Positions 49,652 to 57,074 of a stretch of 64,000 nt of DNA are shown piece after piece; within the stretch, counting starts at the first letter, position 1; each line of letters opens with the position of its first letter. Made by a program: the position numbers and the translations under genes. The notes under the pieces are model-generated. The model worked only from the letters and a program-made list of their open reading frames with translations, was not told where the DNA came from and searched no databases. Source of the DNA: Candidatus Gastranaerophilales bacterium (GTDB lineage Bacteria; Cyanobacteriota; Vampirovibrionia; Gastranaerophilales; Gastranaerophilaceae); the NCBI GenBank assembly GCA_944323395.1, contig CALUSI010000007.1:34362-98361 (forward strand). Reading direction: 5' to 3'.

Positions 49652-50317
49652 TTAATCAAAGAGCAAACCGTATTTTCTTGCAATTTTTATTGTTTCATCA
49701 TTCATTGCAACAGGAATACCATTCATTTTCATATCACGCATATAAGCATATCTGTGTCTTCCATCTCCAAAAACAATTTCAGGATGTCTTCCATCATCAT
49801 TAATATGAACAACAGGTGCATATATTTCCTTACCGGTTTTTAAATATTGTTCAAATCTATCAATTCGTTCTGGCTGAGATATTCTTCCTCTTCTCCCAAC
49901 ATATGCAAAACCATAGAAATCATATTTTTCATCAAAATTTATTCTGTCAATTTCAACTAATTTATATCCTTTTGCTTTATCTTCAGGAGATAATACAACT
50001 CTTGATTTTACACTATCTGCAGAATCGAGTAATTCTGAAAATGATTTTCTGGTAAAATTTATACCTCTATTAGCAAGCATTGTCTCAATTTCATCATCTG
50101 CAGCATAATTTTCACCTATAAATTTTATAGTAGAATTGGAATAGCTATAGTTATCTTCAGGAATTTCTGTAAAAGATGAGATTCCAGCTCTCGAATATGA
50201 ATATCTATCAGATAGATCTAGAATATCGTCAACTTTATCCGGATTTTCTTTAGCTTTTACTATGTATAAACTCTGAAAAGAAGGTTTAAGATTTCTGTTA
50301 TAATTATTAATTTGCAT
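49652..50317 (-). CDS. ParB/sulfiredoxin-fold-like protein with small-protein N-terminal signature
   Basis: 221 residues, with AAAAGGAG before the ATG. Residues 1-17 (MQINNYNRNLKPSFQSL) match the N-terminal signature of the small-protein group, including a PxF element. The C-terminal part (YAPVVHINDDGR, EIVFGDGRHRYAYMRD, GIPVAM) resembles ParB/Srx domains, where GxxR binds nucleotide. The region between has no recognised domain. No TM helix. A nucleotide-binding or nuclease-like activity is possible, but the match is short. Confidence 0.6.
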   Translation of the reverse strand: MQINNYNRNLKPSFQSLYIVKAKENPDKVDDILDLSDRYSYSRAGISSFTEIPEDNYSYSNSTIKFIGENYAADDEIETMLANRGINFTRKSFSELLDSADSVKSRVVLSPEDKAKGYKLVEIDRINFDEKYDFYGFAYVGRRGRISQPERIDRFEQYLKTGKEIYAPVVHINDDGRHPEIVFGDGRHRYAYMRDMKMNGIPVAMNDETIKIARKYGLLFD

Positions 50318-50371
50318 ATTTTATCTCCTTTTAACTGCATAAAACACATCAATAATAAAAATTGCCAATAA

Positions 50372-50401
50372 TTGTTCTTTTATATTTTTTTATCTTATAA
50401 T
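50372..50401 (+). promoter_or_regulatory. Promoter for uppS-rdgB
   Basis: TTGTTC (50372-50377) and TATAAT (50396-50401) are 18 bp apart. The leader is about 15 nt. Confidence 0.5.
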
Positions 50402-50422
50402 TCACTTGTAAGAGAAAATATA

Positions 50423-51166
50423 ATGAAAAAAACATTGGCAGAAAATAAAAATATAAGAAATATAATAGAAGAAACAAACCTAAAACATATTGCCATCATT
50501 ATGGATGGAAACAGACGTTGGGCTAAAAACCGAATGTTACCGTCTGCAGCAGGTCATAAAATGGGTGTTGAAGCTTTAAGAACAACACTAAAAGCCTGTA
50601 AGAAATTTGGCATTAAATATCTTACCGTTTATGCATTCTCTACCGAGAATTGGAACAGAGCAAAGGAAGAAGTTGATTTTTTAATGTCTTTACTTGCAAA
50701 AACTATTGTTAAAGAAGTACCTGAATTTATTGAAAATGATATTAAACTTACTTTTATTGGCGACAGAAAATCACTTTCTAAAGAAATAAATGACGTACTT
50801 GAATACGGAGAAGATAAAACATCAAAATGCAATACATTAAATCTTCAAATTGCATTTAACTACGGTTCAAGAATGGAAATTACAAATGCTGTAAAAGAAA
50901 TTTGCAAAAAAGTTCAAAATGGACAACTTGAAATTTCAGATATTAACGAAAATACAATAGAAAGTGAACTCTATACTAAAAATCTTCCTGCTCCTGATTT
51001 ATTAATCAGAACCGGCGGTGAAAAAAGAATAAGTAATTATTTACTATGGCAAGTTGCATATTCAGAAATATATGTTACAGATAAATTCTGGCCTGAATTT
51101 GATGAAAATGAACTATCTGAAGCAATAATTGAATTTCAATCAAGAAATAGAAGATTTGGGAAATAA
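50423..51166 (+). CDS. uppS: Isoprenyl transferase (undecaprenyl diphosphate synthase)
   Basis: 247 residues from ATG 50423, chosen because it follows the promoter at 50372-50401. It builds the C55 lipid carrier for cell-wall synthesis. Motifs are IAIIMDGNRRWAKNRM, AFSTENWNRAKEEV and LLIRTGGEKRISNYLLWQ, followed by SEIYVTDKFWPEF, all diagnostic of cis-prenyltransferases. rdgB follows after 3 bp, so they form an operon. Confidence 0.97.
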   Translation: MKKTLAENKNIRNIIEETNLKHIAIIMDGNRRWAKNRMLPSAAGHKMGVEALRTTLKACKKFGIKYLTVYAFSTENWNRAKEEVDFLMSLLAKTIVKEVPEFIENDIKLTFIGDRKSLSKEINDVLEYGEDKTSKCNTLNLQIAFNYGSRMEITNAVKEICKKVQNGQLEISDINENTIESELYTKNLPAPDLLIRTGGEKRISNYLLWQVAYSEIYVTDKFWPEFDENELSEAIIEFQSRNRRFGK

Positions 51167-51169
51167 AAT

Positions 51170-51751
51170 ATGATTAAGATAACTCTGGCGACTTCAAATC
51201 CGCATAAATTAGAAGAAATAAATGCCATTAATAAAAATAAAAATATTATTTTTGATGTAGTTAAGGGAGATTTTAATCCTGTAGAAGACGGTAAAAATTT
51301 TGAAGAAAACGCTGCTATAAAAGCAAAAGAAGCTGCAAAAATAATGAAAACATATTGTTTGGCAGACGATTCAGGTCTTTGTGTTGATGCTTTAGAGGGA
51401 CGCCCCGGTATACATTCTGCAAGATATGCTCAAACTCAAAAGGAAAAAATAGAAAAACTTTTAGCAGAAATGAGAAATGTACCATATGACTGGAGAAGTG
51501 CTCATTTTATTTCATCTATGGTTTTAGTTAATGCAGATGGAGAAATAATCCACACACAAACAGGTAAAGTATTTGGCTATATAGATGATTCTCCCAAAGG
51601 CTCAAATGGTTTTGGCTATGATCCTATATTTTTTATTCCGTCAAAGAACCAAACAATGGCAGAACTTCCTAATGAAGAGAAGAATAAAATTTCACATAGA
51701 GCTAACGCACTAATCCCTATGCTTGAATGGATTGAAGAAAATTTATTATAA
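51170..51751 (+). CDS. rdgB: dITP/XTP pyrophosphatase (RdgB/HAM1)
   Basis: 193 residues. It clears deaminated purine nucleotides such as dITP and XTP. Motifs are LATSNPHKLEEI, LADDSGLCVDALEGRPGIHSA, GFGYDPIFFIPS and SHRANAL near the end. The length is normal, and it is directly downstream of uppS. It ends 1 bp before the convergent HTH gene. Confidence 0.96.
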   Translation: MIKITLATSNPHKLEEINAINKNKNIIFDVVKGDFNPVEDGKNFEENAAIKAKEAAKIMKTYCLADDSGLCVDALEGRPGIHSARYAQTQKEKIEKLLAEMRNVPYDWRSAHFISSMVLVNADGEIIHTQTGKVFGYIDDSPKGSNGFGYDPIFFIPSKNQTMAELPNEEKNKISHRANALIPMLEWIEENLL

Positions 51752-51752
51752 A

Positions 51753-52034
51753 TTATTCATCAGTTAATAAAAAATTTTCAGGCAATTCTTTCTCTATCAA
51801 CATAACAAAATCAGAAGGTTTCACACCTAATGCTTCTGCAACTTTCCATACAGAAATAAACATAGGACTATTTGCTGCAGATTCAATCCTGCTTAGTAAA
51901 GATTTTTGAATTTCATATTCATCAGCAAGCATTCTTTGAGATTTTAATTTTTCTTTACGAAGTTTTTTTACAGTTGTAGAAATTGCTTGTATTAACAGTT
52001 TTTCTTTTATTAAATTTTTACCATTTTGTTGCAT
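51753..52034 (-). CDS. XRE/Cro-type HTH regulator
   Basis: 93 residues from ATG 52034; a longer frame begins at 52079 but would start inside a palindrome. The HTH_3 domain runs from about residue 18 to 80: AISTTVKKLRKEKLKSQRML, EYEIQKSLLSRIESAAN, VWKVAEALGVKPSDFVMLI. There is no effector domain. It is divergent from the 70-aa HTH gene, and repeated ATACATAGAA elements lie between the two, suggesting autoregulation. Confidence 0.8.
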   Translation of the reverse strand: MQQNGKNLIKEKLLIQAISTTVKKLRKEKLKSQRMLADEYEIQKSLLSRIESAANSPMFISVWKVAEALGVKPSDFVMLIEKELPENFLLTDE

Positions 52035-52083
52035 ACATAGAATTTTAATGATAAACTTCGCAAATGGGTTTCTATACATAGAA
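52033..52083. promoter_or_regulatory. Repeated operator-like sites between divergent HTH genes
   Basis: ATACATAGAA occurs at 52033-52042 and 52074-52083, 41 bp apart (about four helical turns). The second copy belongs to a 14-bp dyad TTCTAT-AC-ATAGAA (52070-52083). Such paired sites are typical of Cro/CI-type repressors. Confidence 0.45.
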
Positions 52084-52103
52084 CCAACAAAGGAGGATTT
52101 TTT

Positions 52104-52316
52104 GTGAATAAAAATGAAATTTTAACTCAAATAACAGCATTAGAGTACATTGTAATGAGTTACTTCATGAATGGAAAAAAATATAAAGAAATTTCCAAAA
52201 TAATGAATATCTCAGTAAATATAGTCAAAATACAAATATATTCTGTAGTAAAAAAGCTAAAAGCCGATAACCCAATCCACTCTGCAGCCATTTTAGCTAA
52301 CTTATTATATAAGTAA
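52104..52316 (+). CDS. Small LuxR/sigma-region-4-like HTH protein
   Basis: 70 residues from GTG 52104 with AAGGAGG 7 nt upstream. The sequence is a bare HTH of GerE/region-4 type: LTQITALEYIVMSYFMNGKK, YKEISKIMNISVNIVKIQIY, SVVKKLKADNPIHSAAILAN. There is no sensor domain. It is divergent from the XRE-type regulator, and the two probably control each other (inference from arrangement). Confidence 0.75.
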   Translation: MNKNEILTQITALEYIVMSYFMNGKKYKEISKIMNISVNIVKIQIYSVVKKLKADNPIHSAAILANLLYK

Positions 52317-52339
52317 ATATTCTAATTAAATATATTAAT

Positions 52340-53914
52340 CTATTTTTTCTCGTTTTCAGGTTGTTCAAATTCTCTCAAGCCAGGAGCTTGTGTACTACCT
52401 GTTCTTTTTGCTGTAATAGCATACTGCAATTTGGGGATTGCAACACCTAAAGCAAAAGCAGAAACAGCTATTGCAACAGCCCTAAATCCTGCAGACATAA
52501 TAAAACTTCTCTTTGACAATTTATCAAGAAGTTTTTTATCTATAATACCGTTATTTGTTTTATTTGCTGCTTCTATAATTGCTTTTGCATAATCATCAAT
52601 ATTGTCTCTAAATTTAGTAATTTTTTTCATAGGAATATATTTATATGGATTTGTTAAAGCTTCACCAAATTTAGTTTTAAATACACTTTTCATAAATGAT
52701 GGTTCAGTTATTGCACCATTTTTCAAAACATCCGCAACTTGCTGTCTTGTTAAAACACCACCTATTCCTGCCTGTTGCGGCTGAAGTTTAGAAAGTTCTG
52801 CCGCTTTTTTAAGCAATGTTTCATCTGTTATATGCTTACTCAACTCAGTCAAAGATATAACATCCGAATTAAACGGAAGTTTAGTTAATAGTTCTTTTGC
52901 CTTGTCATCCAAAATACCAATGGTTTTTGCTGCAAATTCTTTTACTCCTATTGTTCCAAATGACCCATCGGCTTTTTTAATTTGTTCCAAACACATGTTA
53001 TGAACTTGTTTTGCTGCAACAGTATCTATTGATGTATACTTTGAACTACCGGATAGTTTCTGGAATAAAGAATATAATAATGGCGTACTTGCGATGTAGA
53101 AAAATGAAGATGCAGTATCTCTGAATAAATATTCAATCCCTTCATCTTTATTTCTTGCAGTAGTAACACGGCCAGCCAATATTCCCACATCACTTGATAA
53201 TAGTTTACATATTTTATTGCCTTCCAAATAATGAGCAACTGTAGTTATTGCATTCGGAGAAATTCCTTTAAAAGTAGGCTTTTCTTTCGAAGAGAATTTT
53301 TTATTAAACTCATCAAATGAAACAGAAGCGAATTCAGCGTATTTATCAGCATTGCTAATATTTTTTGATTGTAAATTATTTCCCTTATGCATTAATTTTC
53401 TTGTAATCGCCTGATTGATTTTTGGAAGTGCAAACCCAACAAATCCTGTTGCCAATAATGTTGATAATATGATTTTGGAGAATTTAAATACAGCAAGTTT
53501 TTTTTCTAATTTTTTCAAAGCATCTGCATCTTTAACTTTTTCTGATAAATCACTAACCAGATTGTTAAAAGGTGTTCTTAATGCGTCTTTACCAACATCA
53601 AATTCAGTTGTCGGAAGTTTTAGTACATGTGTACCAATCTTATCTCCGATGTTATTAAAAATATCAACACCTTTCATCCAAAAAACAGCAGAAACAATGT
53701 CATCAAAAGCTCTTTCTCTAAGTTCTGCACTACCGCCACGTTTATATGCATTATATCCGCGTCCTCCGGTAACGGCTGATTCCAGCAAAATTGTAGACGC
53801 TAAAGCATCTTGATCTGCAAGAGTCCTAACTATTTCTCTTGCACCTTTATTACTTACTTGATATTTTTTGTTATTACTGTTTTCTTGACTAACTGATATT
53901 CTATTTATTTGCAT
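52340..53914 (-). CDS. Large unknown membrane protein with internal duplication
   Basis: 524 residues. The N-terminus MQINRISVSQ carries the small-protein signature. Two similar membrane segments are near residues 145-175 (GFVGFALPKINQAITRK) and 470-500 (FALGVAIPKLQYAITAK), each preceded by a Lys-rich helix, so the protein seems to contain a duplicated module. A third hydrophobic stretch (FFYIASTPLLYSLFQKL) lies between. PTFKG occurs near residue 215. No known domain is recognised. There is no clear Shine-Dalgarno. Confidence 0.65.
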   Translation of the reverse strand: MQINRISVSQENSNNKKYQVSNKGAREIVRTLADQDALASTILLESAVTGGRGYNAYKRGGSAELRERAFDDIVSAVFWMKGVDIFNNIGDKIGTHVLKLPTTEFDVGKDALRTPFNNLVSDLSEKVKDADALKKLEKKLAVFKFSKIILSTLLATGFVGFALPKINQAITRKLMHKGNNLQSKNISNADKYAEFASVSFDEFNKKFSSKEKPTFKGISPNAITTVAHYLEGNKICKLLSSDVGILAGRVTTARNKDEGIEYLFRDTASSFFYIASTPLLYSLFQKLSGSSKYTSIDTVAAKQVHNMCLEQIKKADGSFGTIGVKEFAAKTIGILDDKAKELLTKLPFNSDVISLTELSKHITDETLLKKAAELSKLQPQQAGIGGVLTRQQVADVLKNGAITEPSFMKSVFKTKFGEALTNPYKYIPMKKITKFRDNIDDYAKAIIEAANKTNNGIIDKKLLDKLSKRSFIMSAGFRAVAIAVSAFALGVAIPKLQYAITAKRTGSTQAPGLREFEQPENEKK

Positions 53915-54014
53915 CGATTATTATTTTTATCCAATAGACTTTTCAAAATGGTTAAAAATGGTAATAAACTTTTTTTGCTATTTTGTTTCAATTTTTAATA
54001 TTTTAAATTTTTCA

Positions 54015-54042
54015 TTTACTTTATTTTTTTAGATTATATAAT
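54015..54042 (+). promoter_or_regulatory. Promoter for rpsT
   Basis: TTTACT (54015-54020) and TATAAT (54037-54042) are 16 bp apart, giving a leader of about 64 nt. Confidence 0.4.
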
Positions 54043-54112
54043 AAACTTACTCACTAATCCTCTAAGCAGATTGTTACATTGACAATACTGACATTAGAAA
54101 GGGAAATACATT

Positions 54113-54385
54113 ATGGCAAATATTAAATCCGCTAAAAAAAGAATTTTAACTGCAGAAAGAAACTATGAAAGAAATGTTGCTTTCAGATCTGCTATTAAAA
54201 CTGCTGTTAAAAAAGTTGTTGTTTTAGCGCAAGCCAAAGAAAAAGACCAAGCAGCTATTAATACAGCATTATCAGCAGCATATAAATTATGTGATAAAGC
54301 TGTTTCTAAAGGTATTTTACACAAAAATACTGCTGCCAGAAAAAAATCAAGATTAACAAAAGCAGTTAACAAATTAATGGCTTAA
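54113..54385 (+). CDS. rpsT: 30S ribosomal protein S20
   Basis: 90 residues, with GAAAGGG upstream of the ATG. It is a basic helical protein that binds 16S rRNA in the small subunit. [26 protein letters not shown] and [20 protein letters not shown] are diagnostic. The length is standard (about 87). It is transcribed alone between its promoter and a terminator. Confidence 0.97.
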   Translation: MANIKSAKKRILTAERNYERNVAFRSAIKTAVKKVVVLAQAKEKDQAAINTALSAAYKLCDKAVSKGILHKNTAARKKSRLTKAVNKLMA

Positions 54386-54418
54386 TTGTTTTTGATTAAC
54401 CTTAATTTTTAGGTTTTA

Positions 54419-54447
54419 AAAAAGCTCCTGACATTGAGGAGCTTTTT
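54419..54447 (+). terminator. Intrinsic terminator after rpsT
   Basis: AAAAAGCTCCT (54419-54429) pairs with AGGAGCTTTTT (54437-54447), 7-nt loop, T run. The symmetric sequence may also serve the convergent gene at 54472. Confidence 0.9.
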
Positions 54448-54471
54448 ATTTTATTATCTTTATTTTATTTA

Positions 54472-54714
54472 TTAACCAACTAATCCTGAATCATCATATT
54501 CTGAAGCTTTTACCATGATAGCGTGTTCAACAGGATTTTCTTTTTTTATTGATGTGTCAAAATGAACTTCATCAAAACTATATTCTTCTTTTACCCTTTT
54601 TAACTGATTTTCATCAACCAATTTTTTTGCAAGTTCTGCAATTTCATATACTAATTGGTATCTGTTTTCAGTTGTTTCGTTAAGATCCCACGCTATTTTT
54701 ATAATTTGGTTCAT
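54472..54714 (-). CDS. rpoZ: Probable RNA polymerase omega subunit, divergent
   Basis: 80 residues from ATG 54714, chosen for GGAGG 7 nt upstream; a longer frame starts at 54774. The pattern NRYQLVYEIAELAKKL followed by ENPVEHAIMVKAS matches the omega core (NRF/YxLvxxaAxxAkxL ... kPVxxAixE). It resembles the cyanobacterial form in having Asn-Arg-Tyr. The linker between the two blocks is longer and acidic. If correct, it stabilises the beta' subunit. A small unrelated helical protein is the alternative. Confidence 0.55.
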   Translation of the reverse strand: MNQIIKIAWDLNETTENRYQLVYEIAELAKKLVDENQLKRVKEEYSFDEVHFDTSIKKENPVEHAIMVKASEYDDSGLVG

Positions 54715-54828
54715 AAATTCCTCCAGTATAATTTCAGATATTCTAATAATACTATGCTCATTTTTTAATATCAAGCAATGTTTTTTCCTTAGAAATAAAA
54801 ATATTAATTTTTGTAAATAGGCGTAAAT

Positions 54829-54934
54829 TCATGTGTCATCATGCTTTGCCATTTTTCGAACTAATCTAGTTATATATATTAAAAAATGTAAACTTGAATT
54901 TAATATCACGAAAACTCATGTGTCATCATGCTTT
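54829..54934 (+). repeat. Two copies of a 19-bp direct repeat
   Basis: TCATGTGTCATCATGCTTT occurs exactly at 54829-54847 and 54916-54934, 87 bp apart. Similarity continues a little further with small indels. Both copies can be read as MCHHA after an ATG. The second lies at the start of the TPR gene. Confidence 0.75.
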
Positions 54935-55604
54935 CCATGATTTTAGTCAAAATAAGATTTACAAGGGTTCTAGCCCTATATCATGCCTAAAACCTATGAT
55001 TATAAAGGTAGATAAAATAATAGGTTTTATGCAAAATTCTAATAATTACTCATATATAGACAATAAAGTAATTAATATAAAGTCAGAACTCCTTTGTAGA
55101 GAAGCTGAAGATGATTTTTATTATTTCAATAAAATAAATAAAGCCTACAAAAAGCTTACTCAAGCGGTAAAACTTACGCCAACACACTTAAAAAGTACTA
55201 TCTTACTTGCTGATATTTGTTTTATTAAAGGGAAAATAAAAAAAGCTTTAAGTCTATATTCAATTGCAAAAAATATTTCACCAAATAATAGCAAAATAAC
55301 AGCTGCAATTGCCAACTGCTATTACGTTTTAGGGAATTATTCACAGGCATTGACATATGTAGAAAAATCAATAAAAAAATTTAGTTCTGAAAATTGTGAA
55401 CTTTATTCACAATTACTTGAAATTAAAATAAATATTCTTTTTGAACAAAAAAAATACAAAGAAGCATATTCTACTTTTATCAATTTTAAAAATAATCTTA
55501 GAAAAATATCTTTTATTACAGATTATAATATTAATTATGAATTACTTAGTAAGAAAATCAACTTGCAGAAAAAAGTTCAAAAATCTAATTTAAAAATTGT
55601 TTAG
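54918..55604 (+). CDS. TPR-repeat protein, start uncertain
   Basis: About 228 residues if translation begins at ATG 54918. A TTG at 54894, ATG 54994 and ATG 55029 are other in-frame choices, and none has a convincing Shine-Dalgarno. At least three TPR units are visible in the middle (INKAYKKLTQAVKLTPTHLK, ADICFIKGKIKKALSLYSIA, IANCYYVLGNYSQALTYVEK). No TM helix or signal peptide. It probably serves as a protein-contact module. It lies 24 bp before the flippase-like gene, suggesting an operon. Confidence 0.65.
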   Translation: MCHHAFHDFSQNKIYKGSSPISCLKPMIIKVDKIIGFMQNSNNYSYIDNKVINIKSELLCREAEDDFYYFNKINKAYKKLTQAVKLTPTHLKSTILLADICFIKGKIKKALSLYSIAKNISPNNSKITAAIANCYYVLGNYSQALTYVEKSIKKFSSENCELYSQLLEIKINILFEQKKYKEAYSTFINFKNNLRKISFITDYNINYELLSKKINLQKKVQKSNLKIV

Positions 55605-55628
55605 AATATTGGTTAGAAAGACAAAATA

Positions 55629-56636
55629 GTGAAAAGTCATATAAAAAAATTTGCTTTATTATTTATAACTTTAATTTTCTTATATTTTGTCTTTGTTAAT
55701 TTGGATATAAAAGAATTTATAAAAAACATAAGAGAATTTGACATAAAATATATTATATTTTTGAGCATTTCAATAATTAGTTCTCTTGCTTGCAGAGGAA
55801 TTTGTTTTAAACAACTTATATCTAAAACAGTAGATGTGCCATTAAAAGAACTTGTGCCATTATGTTTAACAGCTGCATCATTAAATATTGTTTTACCGGC
55901 AAGAGCTGGCGACATATTTAGAGCTTTCTTTATAGGTCAAAAGTATAACGTAAGTAAAATAAAAATATTCGGCACCGTTATGCTTGAAAGAATATTTGAT
56001 GTATTCGTGATATTTTGCTTTCTGTTAGTCGGTGTTTTTTTGTACCATAAGAATGAAATTGCTATTAAATTATGTTCGTTTGCCGGTGTTTGTATTTTTA
56101 TAGGAATTACATTTGCAATAATTACTTTTAAATATAATAAAACAGATGAAATTTGCAATCTTATAATTAATAAAACTAAATCACTGCCATTTTCTAATTT
56201 AATTCAGAAAGCAATAAACTTTACCAATAAAACGTGTAATTCATTTTTTAATGGTTTTGAAGTCTTAGAAGCTCCACAAAAAATATTTACATGTTTAATT
56301 GCTTCTTTGGGAATATGGTTTTTTGAATGTTTAAACTTTTTTATAACAATACAAGGTTTTGGATATAATTTACATTGGTCAGTAACAATTTTTATTATTT
56401 GTTTTATTGCACTTGCTTGCATGATACCTTCAACTTCAATTTTTATCGGACCTTACCAATTGGCAGTAATTACCGCATTTTCAATATACAATGTCAATAA
56501 AGAAACAGCTCTTGCAATATCTTTTGTTGAACAAACAATAGTCACAATTGTAACTTCTATTTTTGCATTATTGTTCTTGTTAAAGAATAATATTTCTTTT
56601 GAAGATTTAAAAAAAGATATTCAAAAAACATTTTAA
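55629..56636 (+). CDS. Lysylphosphatidylglycerol synthase TM-region family (UPF0104) protein
   Basis: 335 residues from GTG 55629. Seven or eight TM helices are arranged as in the UPF0104/AglD-like family. Family words include LVPLCLTAASLNIVLPARAG, DIFRAFFIGQKYNVSK and TVMLERIFDVFVIF. The soluble aminoacyl-transferase domain of MprF is absent, so this is the flippase-like half only. Members are linked to lipid or glycolipid transfer at the membrane; the substrate here is unknown. Confidence 0.87.
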   Translation: MKSHIKKFALLFITLIFLYFVFVNLDIKEFIKNIREFDIKYIIFLSISIISSLACRGICFKQLISKTVDVPLKELVPLCLTAASLNIVLPARAGDIFRAFFIGQKYNVSKIKIFGTVMLERIFDVFVIFCFLLVGVFLYHKNEIAIKLCSFAGVCIFIGITFAIITFKYNKTDEICNLIINKTKSLPFSNLIQKAINFTNKTCNSFFNGFEVLEAPQKIFTCLIASLGIWFFECLNFFITIQGFGYNLHWSVTIFIICFIALACMIPSTSIFIGPYQLAVITAFSIYNVNKETALAISFVEQTIVTIVTSIFALLFLLKNNISFEDLKKDIQKTF

Positions 56637-56732
56637 GAAATTGAAATAATTAACAATTTGTAAAAAATATAATTCTTTTGGCAATTAAAATTACTTTCTT
56701 TCTTTATCTAATTAAAAGTAAGGAGAAAGTAT

Positions 56733-57017
56733 ATGAGTATTCAGCCTGTAAATATAATAAGAAGTATCTGTAAAAAGATTAGCTCTTCAAAGGCAACAAA
56801 AACAGCATTGTACAAAAAAAATATTCAAAATGTACTTGTAAAAAATACGGGTAAAGATTGTATACAAAAAGTAGTACCTATAGAAATCATAGATCGCGGA
56901 ATTAAAACCGGACTAGGTGAAAAATTACTACCCTTATTGGGATTAACTGCAGCCGGTGGATATTCTGCAAATAAAGCACTTGAGAAAGGTCAAAGAGTTT
57001 TTTCAACTACTGCATAA
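56733..57017 (+). CDS. Small protein of the MSIQPV group
   Basis: 94 residues, with AAGGAG 8 nt before the ATG and a terminator right after. The first six residues (MSIQPV) are identical to those of the 157-aa protein at 21585. A Lys/Ser-rich middle follows, then a short hydrophobic Gly/Ala stretch (LLPLLGLTAAGGYSANKAL). Function unknown. A strong ribosome binding site and its own terminator suggest steady expression. Confidence 0.65.
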   Translation: MSIQPVNIIRSICKKISSSKATKTALYKKNIQNVLVKNTGKDCIQKVVPIEIIDRGIKTGLGEKLLPLLGLTAAGGYSANKALEKGQRVFSTTA

Positions 57018-57020
57018 AAC

Positions 57021-57052
57021 AAAAAAGATATTGAGAAATCAATATCTTTTTT
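57021..57052. terminator. Bidirectional terminator with GAAA loop
   Basis: AAAAAAGATATTGA (57021-57034) pairs with TCAATATCTTTTTT (57039-57052) around a GAAA tetraloop. The 14-bp perfect stem between convergent genes can stop both. Confidence 0.9.
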
Positions 57053-57074
57053 GTTATTAATGATTTTTATTTTA

